From the NCBI RefSeq assembly GCF_000717185.1, contig NZ_JNYE01000084.1, positions 1 through 34,202 of the forward strand: a stretch of DNA of 34,202 nt, in the 5' to 3' direction. Below, piece after piece: positions 1 through 8,303 of the stretch. The notes under the pieces were generated by a model that saw only the letters and a list, made by a program, of their open reading frames with translations, ran no database searches and had not been told where the DNA came from. A program made the position numbers and the translations under genes. How positions within the stretch are numbered: position 1 is the first letter of the stretch; each line of letters starts with the position of its first letter. Source of the DNA: Kitasatospora phosalacinea (GTDB lineage: Bacteria; Actinomycetota; Actinomycetes; Streptomycetales; Streptomycetaceae).

Positions 1-101
1 ACTACCCGGTGGAGCGGATGATGCGCGACGCGAAGATCACCCAGATCTACGAGGGCACCAACCAGGTCCAGCGCATCGTCATGGCCCGCAACCTCCCCTA
101 A
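1..101 (+). CDS. acyl-CoA dehydrogenase, C-terminal end only (partial)
   Basis: Only the last 32 codons are inside the window, read in the frame starting at base 3 and ending at the TAA at 99-101. The residues include [16 protein letters not shown], the C-terminal signature of the acyl-CoA dehydrogenase family. In medium-chain enzymes the glutamate of the YEGT motif is the catalytic base that removes the alpha proton of the acyl-CoA before hydride transfer to FAD, and it is present here. The chain length it prefers cannot be told from this fragment. The stop codon overlaps the stop codon of the convergent acetyltransferase gene by two bases. Confidence 0.9.
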   Translation, partial: YPVERMMRDAKITQIYEGTNQVQRIVMARNLP

Positions 102-577
102 CCGCCGACCGGTTCGCGCCCCTGCTCGCTCACCCGCCCGCGTTCGCCCACCTTGCGGGCCGGGGCGCCGGCCCAGATCTCGCCGGGCCCGGTGGAGCGG
201 GTGAGGACGGCGTTGGCGCCGACGACGGTGTCGGCGCCGACGGTGAGGGTGCCGCTCTTGCAGACGATCTTCGCGCCCGCGCAGACCACCACGCCGTCCT
301 CCAGCACGACGCGCCGCATCGCGGAGAGCTCCTGCGGGACCCACGGGTCGGCGCGGCCGATGGTGACGCCGTTGTAGAGGGTGACGTTCGCGCCCAGGGT
401 GGTGTACGGGTGCAGGACGGTCCCGAAGCCGCGGTGGAAGACCACCAGGCCGGGGCCGATCTCGGCGGCGGCCGGGACCTCCATCCCGTAGAGGGCCAGG
501 GCCTCCTGGACCAGGCGGCCGAACAGCCGGCTTCTGCGGCGGTAGATGAGGGAGGTCACCAGCGACATGGGCGACAT
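98..577 (-). CDS. short serine-acetyltransferase-like hexapeptide acetyltransferase
   Basis: A 159-residue protein made almost wholly of left-handed beta-helix hexapeptide repeats (from about residue 40: [12 protein letters not shown]-like turns, [11 protein letters not shown], then [16 protein letters not shown] and the closing GAPARKVG). This is the catalytic half of the CysE/serine acetyltransferase family, which moves an acetyl group from acetyl-CoA to a hydroxyl. The helical N-terminal domain of true CysE is absent, so the substrate could be a sugar rather than serine. The start at 577 is preferred over the ATG at 568 because GGAGGGG lies 10 bases upstream of it. It follows an LCP gene on the same strand after a hairpin, and a role in decorating a cell-wall polymer is an inference from that neighbour. 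Confidence 0.75.
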   Translation of the reverse strand: MSPMSLVTSLIYRRRSRLFGRLVQEALALYGMEVPAAAEIGPGLVVFHRGFGTVLHPYTTLGANVTLYNGVTIGRADPWVPQELSAMRRVVLEDGVVVCAGAKIVCKSGTLTVGADTVVGANAVLTRSTGPGEIWAGAPARKVGERGRVSEQGREPVGG

Positions 578-613
578 TGTCCTGCCGCCCCTCCCGCCGC
601 CGCGCCGACGACG

Positions 614-671
614 CGCCCCGCGGCGGCAGTTCGGATTCGCCGTACGAATCCCGAACCGCCGCCGCGGGGCG
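614..671 (-). terminator. long hairpin between LCP gene and acetyltransferase
   Basis: The left arm at 614-639 and right arm at 645-671 pair over about 25 base pairs with small mismatches around a 5-base loop. The outer 14 pairs (CGCCCCGCGGCGGC) are perfect. It lies just after the LCP stop codon and before the acetyltransferase start on the same strand, so it probably ends or attenuates the LCP transcript. There is no U-run. Confidence 0.6.
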
Positions 672-683
672 GTCGCCGGACGG

Positions 684-2024
684 TTACTTGGAGACCGCGG
701 GCACGGGCGTGTCGTTGCGCATCGCGTCGAAGACCGCCTTGGACTTGGCCGCGTCCCACTTGACCGCGGACTCGCCGGTCGGGGTGCGGTAGTCGGGGTT
801 GCCGATCGGGACGGTGATGGACTTGCCGTCGCCGCCGGTGACGCCCTTCATGGCGAGGAACATCGAGCCGAGGTCGGTCAGCCCGGCGTCGTCGTCGACG
901 ATCACGGTGTCCAGCCCGGCCGACACCAGCGGGTAGAAGGTGAAGGGGTTGAGCAGCGTGGTCGGCGAGGCGGCCTGCTTGGCGAGCGCGCCGAGGAACT
1001 TCTGCTGGTTGCGCATCCGGCCGAGGTCCTGGTCGGCCATCTGGTGGCGCTGCCGGACGAAGGCCAGCGCCTGCTTGCCGTCCAGGGTCTGGGTGCCGGC
1101 CTGCAGGTCGAGGCCGGAGTCCTTGTCCTTGACCGGCTGCTCGATGTTCATCTCGACGCCGCCGACGGCGTCGACCAGGCCGACGAAGCCGGAGAAGCCG
1201 ATCTCCGCGTAGTGGTCGATCCGCAGGTTCATGTTGGTCTCGACGGTCTGCACCAGCAGGCGGCCGCCACCGGCCGCGAAGGCCGCGTTGATCTTGCGAG
1301 TGGCGGCGGGCACGGTCTTGCCGCTGCCGGAGGTGTCCAGGTGGGCGGGTATCTGCACCCAGGAGTCGCGCGGGATCGACATCAGGGTGTTCCCGTTGTC
1401 GCCGATGTGCAGGAGCATCATCGAGTCGCTGCGCTTGCCCTCGGCGGAGCCGGTGTGCAGGCTCTGCTCGTCGGCGTCGGTGAGCCCGGCCCGGCTGTCG
1501 GAGCCGACGATCAGCCAGTTGGTGCCCTTGCCCGCCGCCGGGCGGCCCGGGTAGTCGGCCAGCACGTTCTCGTGGTGCAGCTTGCCGTCCGCCCAGAAGT
1601 AGGTGCCGACCATGGTGACCAGCAGCGCCAGCACCAGGCCGAGCACCGAGTAGCCGACGATCTTCTTGCGCGAGCGGCGCGGCCGGCCCCCGGGCCGGGC
1701 CCCGGCCCCGGGCCCGGACGGCCCCGCGGGGCCCGCCGGGTTCGGCTCGGGCTCGAAGGGCTGCTGCCCGTACGGCGGCTGCCCGCCGCCGCTGCCCCCG
1801 CCGTACGGGGGCCGGCCCGCACCGCCGTACGGCGGCCGGTCGTCGCCGTACGGGCGGCCGGCGCCCGGTCGGTCCTGGTGGGTGGGGCGGGAGAGCGGGA
1901 CGCCCGCGCCGCGCGGGTTCAACTCCGGCGGGAGCGGCGGCTCGGCCGCTGCTCCGCCCTGGCCCCGTGCCGCGTCGCCCTGCCCGTGTGCGCCGCCCCC
2001 CGGGCGCTCCTGCCACGTGTTCAT
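684..2024 (-). CDS. LytR-CpsA-Psr (LCP) family cell-wall glycopolymer ligase
   Basis: 446 residues. The first ~115 are a Pro/Gly/Arg-rich cytoplasmic tail with repeated PPYGG motifs, followed by a basic stretch and one membrane segment (about 120-145, IVGYSVLGLVLALLVTMVG). The extracytoplasmic LCP domain starts near residue 168 with LIVGSDSR and continues with RSDSMMLLHI, SIPRDSWV, KINAAFAAGG, ALAFVRQRH and DLGRMRNQQ. These carry the conserved Asp and Arg residues that bind the pyrophosphate of the lipid-linked donor. LCP proteins transfer teichoic acid, arabinogalactan or capsular polymers from undecaprenyl pyrophosphate to peptidoglycan. It lacks the LytR_C domain found in the two sister proteins further right. 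No Shine-Dalgarno sequence precedes the ATG, and a weak CATCCT box six bases upstream would fit a leaderless message. Confidence 0.9.
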   Translation of the reverse strand: MNTWQERPGGGAHGQGDAARGQGGAAAEPPLPPELNPRGAGVPLSRPTHQDRPGAGRPYGDDRPPYGGAGRPPYGGGSGGGQPPYGQQPFEPEPNPAGPAGPSGPGAGARPGGRPRRSRKKIVGYSVLGLVLALLVTMVGTYFWADGKLHHENVLADYPGRPAAGKGTNWLIVGSDSRAGLTDADEQSLHTGSAEGKRSDSMMLLHIGDNGNTLMSIPRDSWVQIPAHLDTSGSGKTVPAATRKINAAFAAGGGRLLVQTVETNMNLRIDHYAEIGFSGFVGLVDAVGGVEMNIEQPVKDKDSGLDLQAGTQTLDGKQALAFVRQRHQMADQDLGRMRNQQKFLGALAKQAASPTTLLNPFTFYPLVSAGLDTVIVDDDAGLTDLGSMFLAMKGVTGGDGKSITVPIGNPDYRTPTGESAVKWDAAKSKAVFDAMRNDTPVPAVSK

Positions 2025-2146
2025 GGGGGAAGGATGCCCGAACCGGGGCCCGCGCAGTGATCGCGGGGGCCCCGCGGGCCCCGTTGTGGCCGTTTTGATG
2101 CAGTGCGGGGACGGTTCGGGGCACTGTTCACCAGGCGGGCACGGCC

Positions 2147-2176
2147 TTGACCCGCCGAAACCGGGCGTGTTTGCAT
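2147..2176 (+). promoter_or_regulatory. promoter of the cysteine leader / ssuE transcript
   Basis: TTGACC at 2147-2152 and TTGCAT at 2171-2176 are 18 bases apart. The expected start of transcription, six or seven bases after the -10 box, falls on the ATG of the leader peptide at 2183. That ATG has no Shine-Dalgarno sequence, so a leaderless transcript is likely. The -10 match is only moderate. Confidence 0.55.
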
Positions 2177-2182
2177 GAACGT

Positions 2183-2260
2183 ATGGAGCAGCGTCAGGTC
2201 CTCACCCGTCGGCGGCACGTCGACCACGGCCGGGTGTCCTGTTCGCTGTGTCGCGGCTGA
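2183..2260 (+). CDS. cysteine-type leader peptide upstream of ssuE-like gene
   Basis: A 25-residue frame starting with ATG at 2183 and ending with TGA at 2258-2260. It contains LTRRRHVD near its start and ends in RVSCSLCRG. The RRRHVD core followed by a serine- and cysteine-containing end is characteristic of the short putative leader peptides found before sulfur-assimilation genes in streptomycetes. In mycobacteria, leaderless polycysteine short frames are reported to act as cysteine-responsive attenuators. Both cysteine codons here are TGT, which is rare in this genome. The gene downstream is a flavin reductase of the SsuE type, which fits a sulfur-starvation role. Regulation by cysteine supply is inferred, not shown. 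Confidence 0.8.
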   Translation: MEQRQVLTRRRHVDHGRVSCSLCRG

Positions 2261-2326
2261 CCCTTCCCGCCGCGCACTCACCCACCGGCGACCCGCGCCC
2301 TCGCCGACGCCTTCCTCCCCCTTCCC

Positions 2327-2349
2327 CGGCCGCGCCCTGCCCGCGGCCG
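2327..2349 (+). promoter_or_regulatory. hairpin in front of the ssuE ribosome binding site
   Basis: A perfect 8-bp stem (CGGCCGCG at 2327-2334, CGCGGCCG at 2342-2349) with a 7-base loop lies between the leader peptide stop and the GAGGTGA ribosome binding site of the reductase gene. No U-run follows. It could be one of the alternative structures of a cysteine attenuator acting on translation or through Rho. The rest of 2261-2368 is C-rich with no further gene. Confidence 0.45.
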
Positions 2350-2368
2350 TACGCCCCGAGGTGACTCC

Positions 2369-2923
2369 ATGGCCGTGATCCTGTCCGTCTCCGGTTCCCC
2401 GTCCGCGACCTCCCGCACCACCCGGCTGCTGCGCCACGTCGACCGCCGGCTGGCCTCGCACGGGCACCGGGTCCTCGCGCTGGACGCCCGCTCGCTGCCC
2501 CCGGCCGCGCTGCTCGCCGCGGACACCTCGGACCCGGCGATAGCCCGGGCCGTCGAGCTGTTCGAGCAGGCCGACGGCGTGGTGATCGGCACCCCGGTCT
2601 ACAAGGCCGCGTACTCGGGCCTGCTGAAGGCCCTGCTCGACCTGCTGCCGCAGTACGCGCTGCGCGGCAAGACGGTGCTGCCGCTGGCCACCGGCGGCTC
2701 CACCGCGCACGTGCTGGCGGTGGACTACGCGCTGCGGCCGGTGCTGAACGCGATGGGCGCCGGGCACGTCACCCAGGGCTGGTTCGTGCTGGACCGGCAC
2801 GTCGGGGTGCGCGAGGACGGTGGCACCGAGCTGGAGCGCGAGACCGAGGTGCTGCTGACCCCGGTGGTCGACGCGTTCTCCGTCGCGCTCGCCCCGCGGG
2901 CGGAACTCGCCACCGCGGGCTGA
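2369..2923 (+). CDS. ssuE: NADPH-dependent FMN reductase, SsuE type
   Basis: 184 residues with a flavodoxin-like fold. The N-terminal ILSVSGSPSATSRT is the FMN phosphate-binding loop, and GTPVYKAAYSGLLKALLDLLP and LPLATGGS are conserved in the NADPH-dependent FMN reductase family. SsuE supplies reduced FMN to alkanesulfonate monooxygenases, releasing sulfite from sulfonates for cysteine synthesis under sulfur limitation. The ATG at 2369 has GAGGTGA four bases upstream. The monooxygenase and sulfonate transporter are not in the window, so the partner enzyme must lie elsewhere. The cysteine leader peptide upstream supports the sulfur assignment over a general azoreductase or quinone reductase. 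Confidence 0.85.
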   Translation: MAVILSVSGSPSATSRTTRLLRHVDRRLASHGHRVLALDARSLPPAALLAADTSDPAIARAVELFEQADGVVIGTPVYKAAYSGLLKALLDLLPQYALRGKTVLPLATGGSTAHVLAVDYALRPVLNAMGAGHVTQGWFVLDRHVGVREDGGTELERETEVLLTPVVDAFSVALAPRAELATAG

Positions 2924-3069
2924 CCGTTCGTCAGCGAAGCCACCCCGCCCGGGGCCCGGCACCCTCAGACCGCCGCGCGGCAACCCCTAGGGGAGAGGGC
3001 CCGGGCCCCGGACGCTTTCCCGGGACGGGGCTCAACCCGGTGGAGGACGACCCCCGCGGCGCCCGCTCC

Positions 3070-3113
3070 TACCGTGGAGCCATCCACACTGCCCCACCGT
3101 CGAAGGTGGGGCA
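3070..3113 (+). promoter_or_regulatory. possible promoter and leader hairpin of the ABC transporter operon
   Basis: TACCGT at 3070-3075 resembles a -10 box, but I see no good -35. Just downstream is a perfect 9-bp hairpin, TGCCCCACC at 3090-3098 pairing with GGTGGGGCA at 3105-3113 around a 6-base loop. It would sit in the 5' leader of the ATPase mRNA. The rest of 2924-3211 contains G/C-rich short palindromes and no gene I can support. Confidence 0.35.
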
Positions 3114-3211
3114 GGCCCCACCCCGAAGACGGATGCCAGCAGGATTCCGCGACCGGGACCACGCCCGGAAGGCTGGGGGACGACGGTGGACCCCACGACG
3201 AGGAGCACGTA

Positions 3212-3997
3212 GTGACCACGGCAGCGAGCGCCGCTCACCTCTCACCCCTGCCGGAGCAGGACGGCACCGCCGCCCGGGCCCGGCAGGTCACCAAGGCGTA
3301 CGGCGCGGGGGAGACCCGGGTGACGGCGCTGGACGCGGTCGACGTCGACATCGAGCGCGGCCGCTTCACCGCGATCATGGGCCCCTCGGGCTCCGGCAAG
3401 TCGACGCTGATGCACTGCCTGGCCGGGCTGGACACCGTCTCCGAGGGCCGGATCTGGATCGGCGACACCGAGATCACCGGCCTCAGGGACAAGCAGCTCA
3501 CCAAGCTGCGCCGGGACAAGATCGGCTTCATCTTCCAGGCCTTCAACCTGCTCCCCACGCTGAACGCGGTGGAGAACATCACGCTGCCGATGGACATCGC
3601 GGGCCGCAAGCCCGACCAGGCCTGGCTGCAGCAGGTGATCGACACGGTCGGCCTGTCCGACCGGCTCAAGCACCGCCCCGGCCAGCTCTCCGGCGGCCAG
3701 CAGCAGCGCGTCGCGGTGGCCCGCGCGCTGGCCGCCCGGCCCGAGATCATCTTCGGCGACGAGCCCACCGGCAACCTCGACTCCCGTTCCGGCGCCGAGG
3801 TGCTCGGCTTCCTGCGCCGCTCGGTCGACGAACTCGGCCAGACCATCGTGATGGTGACGCACGACCCGGTCGCCGCCGGCCACGCGGACCGCGTGCTGTT
3901 CCTCGCCGACGGCGCGATCGTCGACGAGATGCACAACCCCACCGCCGACTCCGTCCTGACCCGCATGCGCCGTTTCGACGGCAAGCGCACCAGCTGA
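3212..3997 (+). CDS. ABC transporter ATP-binding protein, MacB/LolD type
   Basis: 261 residues from a GTG start with AGGAG six bases upstream; longer versions of the frame have no such site. All ATPase motifs are intact: Walker A GPSGSGKST (about 57-65), the Q-loop in FIFQAFNLL, the signature LSGGQQQRVAVARAL, Walker B IIFGDEPTGNLDS and the H-loop VTHD. Sequence and context match the MacB/LolD/FtsE class, which works with FtsX-like permeases to move lipoproteins, peptides or antibiotics or to transmit force across the membrane. The permease gene begins 16 bases downstream and must be its partner. The substrate cannot be read from the sequence. Confidence 0.95.
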   Translation: MTTAASAAHLSPLPEQDGTAARARQVTKAYGAGETRVTALDAVDVDIERGRFTAIMGPSGSGKSTLMHCLAGLDTVSEGRIWIGDTEITGLRDKQLTKLRRDKIGFIFQAFNLLPTLNAVENITLPMDIAGRKPDQAWLQQVIDTVGLSDRLKHRPGQLSGGQQQRVAVARALAARPEIIFGDEPTGNLDSRSGAEVLGFLRRSVDELGQTIVMVTHDPVAAGHADRVLFLADGAIVDEMHNPTADSVLTRMRRFDGKRTS

Positions 3998-4013
3998 GAC
4001 GGGGCCCGGAACC

Positions 4014-6563
4014 ATGCTGCTCAAGACCTCGCTGCGGAGCTTCTTCGCCCACAAGTGGCGCCTGGTGCTCTCCCTGCTCGCCGTGGTGCTCTCGGTCGCC
4101 TTCGTGGCCGGCACCCTGGTCTTCTACAACACCGCCACCAGCACCTTCGACAAGCTGTTCGCCTCCACCGCCTCCGACCTGGCGGTCTCCAGGGCCGAGG
4201 ACGAGATCGCCGACGGCGCCCCCGGCCGGGTGCCCACCATCCCGGTCGGGACGGTGGCGAAGGTCGCCGCCGAGCCCGGCGTCAAGGCCGCGATCGGCCA
4301 GGTCATGACCTCCGACGCGACGCTGGTCGACCCCGCCACCAACAAGGTGGTCGGCCCGACCACCGGCGCCCCCACCCTCACCGGCAACTGGACCGACACC
4401 CCGCGCAACTCCGTCGAGATCACCTCCGGCCACGCCCCGCAGGGCGCCGACCAGCTGGTGCTGGACGCCGACACCGCGGAGAAGGCCCACCTCGGCCTCG
4501 GCTCCAAGGTCCGGATCATCACCGACGCCAACCACGACTTCACCCTCTCCGGCATCGCCACCTTCCGCACCACCAACCCCGGCGCCGCCCTCGCCTTCCT
4601 GGACACCGCCACCGCCCAGCGGGTGCTGCTCGGCACCGAGGCGTACACCTCCGTCGAGGTCTTCGGCGACGGCACCCGCACGAACGAGCAGCTGAAGGCC
4701 GCCGCCCTGGCCGACCTCGGCGGCGACTTCCAGGCCAAGACCGCCGCCGAGCAGAAGAAGGAGAACTCCGACGACGTCGGCTCCTTCCTGAACTTCATGA
4801 AGTACGCGATGCTCGGCTTCGCCGTCCTCGCGGCCGGCGTCGGCGGCTTCCTGATCGTCAACACCTTCTCCATGCTGGTCACCCAGCGCACCCGCGAGAT
4901 CGGCCTGCTGCGCGCCATCGGCGGCAGCCGCTCCCAGGTCAACCGCTCGGTGCTGACCGAGGGCCTGATCCTCGGCGTGCTCGGCTCCACCCTCGGCATC
5001 GGCGCCGGACTCGGCCTCGCGCTCGGCATGATCCAGCTGATGAAGGCCGTCGGGATGAACCTGGACGCCTCGCTGGAGGTCACCTGGACGGTCCCGGTGG
5101 TCTCGTACGCGGTCGGCGTGCTGGTCACGCTGTTCGCCGCGTTCGTCCCGGCCCGCCGCGCCTCCCGGATCACCCCGATGGCCGCGCTGCTCGACCACGC
5201 GGCCCCGGTCGAGCCCCGGGCCAACCGGATCCGCACCGCGGTCGGCAGCCTGGTCACGGCGGTCGGCGCCGTCGCCCTGGTGCTCGCCGCCTCCTCCTCC
5301 GGGGCCACCGGCGGCCTGCTGATCGGCCTCGGCGTGCTCGCCACCCTGGTCGGCGCCGTGGTCCTCGGCCCGCTGCTGGTCTCCGGCCTGCTCCGCCTGC
5401 TCGGCGGCGCGCTGCCCGCCCTGTTCGGCCCGGCCGGCCGCCTCGCCCAGCGGAACGTGATGCGCAACCCGCGCCGCACCGGTTCCACCGCCGCCGCCCT
5501 GATGATCGGCCTGGCCGTGGTCGTCGGCGCCTCCGTGATCACCTCCTCCATGGTCTCCTCGGCCACCGCCCAGATCGAGAAGTCCGTCGGCGCCGACTAC
5601 ATCGTCGGCGGCGGCCGCACCCCCATCCCGGCGGCCGCGGCCGAGGCGGTCGAACGGACCCCCGGCGTCGACCACATCACCCGGCAGAAGGAGGTCCCCG
5701 CCGAACTCACCACCCCCGACGGCGCCCGCACCAAGACCGACCTGATCGCCGCCGACCCGAACTTCACCCGGGACTTCCGCCTGCCGGTCGCCTCCGGCAC
5801 CGCCGAGGGCGTGTTCAACGGCGGCCTCTCGGTCGACCAGGAGTTCGCCGACGCGCACCACCTCAAGGTCGGCGACCCGATCGCGGTCGCCTACGGCGAG
5901 GGCCGCACCCAGACCGTCCCGGTCGCCGCCGTCCTGGCCACCGGCAACCAGCTGTTCGACGGCAGCTTCTTCACCGGCATCGGCACCGTCTCCACCGGCC
6001 TGAACGGCCAACTCCCCGGCGACAGCACGCTGTTCGCCGGAGCCTCGGCGGGCGCCGACGAGGGCGCCGTGCTCGCCGACCTGGAGAAGGCGCTGGAGTC
6101 CTACCCGCAGCTGATGGTCAAGGACCAGGCCGGCTACAAGGACATGATCAAGTCCCAGGTCGACCAACTGCTGTCCATGGTCTACGGCCTGCTCGGCCTG
6201 ACGATCGTGGTCGCCGTCCTCGGCGTGGTCAACACCCTGGCCCTGTCCGTCATCGAGCGCACCCGGGAGATCGGCCTGCTGCGCGCCATCGGCCTCTCCC
6301 GCCGCCAGCTGCGCCGGGTGGTCCGGCTCGAATCCGTGGTCATCGCCCTGTTCGGCGCCGTCCTCGGCAGCGCGCTCGGCCTCGCCTGGGGCGTCACCGC
6401 CCGGTCCGTGCTCGCCGACAACGGCCTGAACGTCCTGACCGTCCCCACCGGCACCGTGGTCACCGTCCTGGTCGGCTCCGTCGTCATCGGCCTGTTCGCC
6501 GCCCTCGTCCCGGCCTTCCGCGCCGCCCGGATGAACGTCCTGGCCGCCATCGCCTCCGACTGA
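4014..6563 (+). CDS. FtsX-like ABC transporter permease
   Basis: 849 residues with the duplicated architecture of actinobacterial MacB-type permeases. An N-terminal membrane helix (about 14-38) is followed by a large extracytoplasmic domain, then an FtsX domain whose helices begin near FAVLAAGVGGFLIVNTFSM, with the conserved RTREIGLLRAIGGSRSQV cytoplasmic loop. A central membrane hairpin starts the second half, which ends with another FtsX domain with RTREIGLLRAIGLSRRQL. These RAIG loops dock on the ATPase. The gene overlaps nothing and follows the ATPase closely, so the two form one operon. The start has only a weak GGA upstream, and translational coupling is likely. The transported substrate is unknown. 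Confidence 0.93.
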   Translation: MLLKTSLRSFFAHKWRLVLSLLAVVLSVAFVAGTLVFYNTATSTFDKLFASTASDLAVSRAEDEIADGAPGRVPTIPVGTVAKVAAEPGVKAAIGQVMTSDATLVDPATNKVVGPTTGAPTLTGNWTDTPRNSVEITSGHAPQGADQLVLDADTAEKAHLGLGSKVRIITDANHDFTLSGIATFRTTNPGAALAFLDTATAQRVLLGTEAYTSVEVFGDGTRTNEQLKAAALADLGGDFQAKTAAEQKKENSDDVGSFLNFMKYAMLGFAVLAAGVGGFLIVNTFSMLVTQRTREIGLLRAIGGSRSQVNRSVLTEGLILGVLGSTLGIGAGLGLALGMIQLMKAVGMNLDASLEVTWTVPVVSYAVGVLVTLFAAFVPARRASRITPMAALLDHAAPVEPRANRIRTAVGSLVTAVGAVALVLAASSSGATGGLLIGLGVLATLVGAVVLGPLLVSGLLRLLGGALPALFGPAGRLAQRNVMRNPRRTGSTAAALMIGLAVVVGASVITSSMVSSATAQIEKSVGADYIVGGGRTPIPAAAAEAVERTPGVDHITRQKEVPAELTTPDGARTKTDLIAADPNFTRDFRLPVASGTAEGVFNGGLSVDQEFADAHHLKVGDPIAVAYGEGRTQTVPVAAVLATGNQLFDGSFFTGIGTVSTGLNGQLPGDSTLFAGASAGADEGAVLADLEKALESYPQLMVKDQAGYKDMIKSQVDQLLSMVYGLLGLTIVVAVLGVVNTLALSVIERTREIGLLRAIGLSRRQLRRVVRLESVVIALFGAVLGSALGLAWGVTARSVLADNGLNVLTVPTGTVVTVLVGSVVIGLFAALVPAFRAARMNVLAAIASD

Positions 6564-6584
6564 CCGCGCCCCCGACCCGCCGTT

Positions 6585-6640
6585 CCCGGACCTGCCGTTC
6601 CCCGGGCCCCACCAGGGGCCCGGGGAACGGCAGGTCCGGG
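6585..6640. terminator. perfect 26-bp hairpin, bidirectional terminator
   Basis: The left arm 6585-6610 and right arm 6615-6640 are perfectly complementary over 26 bp, with the 4-base loop ACCA. It lies between the ends of the permease gene and the convergent LCP gene and can serve both. There is no U-run, as is common for streptomycete terminators. Confidence 0.85.
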
Positions 6641-6708
6641 CTGCTGACGGCCGGAGCCCACCGAAGGTCCGAGCTGCTCCGGGCCAGGACGGCCCCCCGC
6701 ACGCACCC

Positions 6709-8241
6709 TCAGCCCGGACAGCTGATCTCGTTCCCGCTCTCCGCCCCGGCCACCGCCGAAGCCGAGGCCGAAGCGGTGGCCGAAGCGGTGGCAGACGGCG
6801 ACGCACTGGCCACCCCGCTCGGGGAAGCCTCGCCCGCCGGAGGCCGGTACTCACTGCCCACGACCACCTGGAAGGTCGCTCCCAGCCCCGGCACGGCATC
6901 GAGCTCCGCGTCCGGCAGGCTCGCCGCCAGGGTCTTCACCGACTCGTCCCAGCGCGGGTCGTAGCGGATCACCGTCCGGGTGGCGGCCGCCCCGCCCTCG
7001 GGCGCGTTGGAGGGCGTGCCGGTGGTGGCGAACCCGGCCTTGCGCAGCTCCGCGTCGACCCGGAAGCCCAGCCCCTGGATGCCCGCCCCGTTGAGCACCT
7101 GCACCCGGACCTCGCCCGGAGGAACCGTTCCGGCAACCGGCGAGGCACTCGGCGGCACCGCCGCGGCCGCGGCCGCCGCCCCGGCCCCCGCCCCGGTGAG
7201 CGGACGCCCGGCCCGGACCGCCTCGAACAGCGCCGCCGCGCCCCTCTCGTCCCACAGCACGGTGGACCCCCACCCCGCGACCTGGTGGTCGACCTCGGCC
7301 AGCGGCACCGTCACGAAGTCCGCGTTCGAGGCCGACAGGTCCTTCAACCGACCCGCGAACTCCAGCAGTTCGGCGTTGCCCAGCCCCTTGTCGACCTTGA
7401 CCGAGCGCAGCACGGTGTCCAGCACCCCGGTCAGCTTCGCCGGATCGAGCAGGGTGCCCCCGGTGGTGGCCCGCCGGAGCAGCTGCGCCAGGAACTTCTG
7501 CTGCCGGTGCATCCGCCCGAGGTCGGAGGAGCCGTCCACGTGCCGGGCCCGGACGTAGCGCAGTGCCCCCGCGCCGTCCAGCGTGGTGGTCCCGGCGGGC
7601 AGGTCGAGGCCCGAGTAGTCGTCCCGGAGCGGTTTGGGGGTGCACACCTCGACGCCGCCCAGGGCGTCCACGGTGGAGACGAAGGCGAGGAAGTCGACCT
7701 CGACGTAGTGGTCGATCCGCAGCCCGGTGTTCTGCTCGACGGTGCGCACCGCCAGCGGCGCCCCGCCCATCCCGTACGCCGCGTTGATCTTGCCCTTGGC
7801 GGCGTCCACCTGCTCCCCGGTGGCGAGGTCCTGGTGGGCGGGGATGTCCACGTAGGAGTCGCGCGGGACGGAGACCACGGTGGCCCGGCCGCGGTCCGCG
7901 GACAGCTGCACGACCATCATCGTGTCGGTGCAGTGGCAGGACTCGCCGCCCGCGTGCAGCACGTCCCTGAGGGTGGCGTCCGGGATGCCCTCGCGCTCGT
8001 CGGTGCCGACCACCAGGAAGGTGGTGGCGCCGTCGTCGGCGGGACGGTCCGGGCCGGCGCCGATCGCGTCCACCCGGTCGAGCGAGGAGCCGATGCCGTT
8101 CAGCACCGCCCACCCGCCGCAGGAGGTGGCGAGGACCGCGAAGGAGAGGCTGCCCGCCGCCCAGCGGCCCCAGCGCCGCCGACCGGGCCGCCGCGGCCGA
8201 ACGGGTGCGGGCTGGCGTTCGGGAAGGCGCTGGTGGGGCAT
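6709..8241 (-). CDS. LCP family protein with C-terminal LytR_C domain
   Basis: 510 residues. A short basic N-terminus leads into a membrane segment (about 24-48). The LCP domain begins near residue 72 with FLVVGTDERE and contains CTDTMMVVQL, SVPRDSYVDIPAH, KINAAYGMGG, ALRYVRARH and SDLGRMHRQQKF, with the Asp/Arg set that binds polyprenyl pyrophosphate. From about residue 370 (VRVQVLNGAGIQGLG) there is a LytR_C domain, then an Ala/Ser-rich tail. A likely enzyme of glycopolymer transfer to peptidoglycan. I chose the ATG at 8241 over the one nine bases upstream because a TAGCAT box ends exactly seven bases before it, giving a leaderless start. Two cysteines (HAGGESCHCTD) near residues 110-112 are unusual and may form a disulfide. 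Confidence 0.9.
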   Translation of the reverse strand: MPHQRLPERQPAPVRPRRPGRRRWGRWAAGSLSFAVLATSCGGWAVLNGIGSSLDRVDAIGAGPDRPADDGATTFLVVGTDEREGIPDATLRDVLHAGGESCHCTDTMMVVQLSADRGRATVVSVPRDSYVDIPAHQDLATGEQVDAAKGKINAAYGMGGAPLAVRTVEQNTGLRIDHYVEVDFLAFVSTVDALGGVEVCTPKPLRDDYSGLDLPAGTTTLDGAGALRYVRARHVDGSSDLGRMHRQQKFLAQLLRRATTGGTLLDPAKLTGVLDTVLRSVKVDKGLGNAELLEFAGRLKDLSASNADFVTVPLAEVDHQVAGWGSTVLWDERGAAALFEAVRAGRPLTGAGAGAAAAAAAVPPSASPVAGTVPPGEVRVQVLNGAGIQGLGFRVDAELRKAGFATTGTPSNAPEGGAAATRTVIRYDPRWDESVKTLAASLPDAELDAVPGLGATFQVVVGSEYRPPAGEASPSGVASASPSATASATASASASAVAGAESGNEISCPG

Positions 8242-8248
8242 CTTCCGC

Positions 8249-8254
8249 ATGCTA
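8249..8254 (-). promoter_or_regulatory. -10 box TAGCAT of a leaderless LCP transcript
   Basis: On the minus strand TAGCAT is followed by seven bases and then the ATG at 8241. No Shine-Dalgarno sequence is visible. The spacing matches that at other genes in this window. Confidence 0.5.
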
Positions 8255-8303
8255 GGCGGCCCGCCCGCGCCCGCCCGGGCGGCACGCCGAGGACGCGACC
8301 GCC

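Noticed and set aside
3074..3211. N-terminal extension of the ABC ATPase beginning with ATG at 3074.
   Set aside because: The extension has no family similarity and overlaps a candidate promoter and leader hairpin. The GTG at 3212 has a good ribosome site.
3747..6899. A 1050-codon minus-strand frame opposite the permease gene.
   Set aside because: The translation is Gly/Asp/Gln-rich without any family signature, while the plus strand encodes an intact FtsX-like permease.
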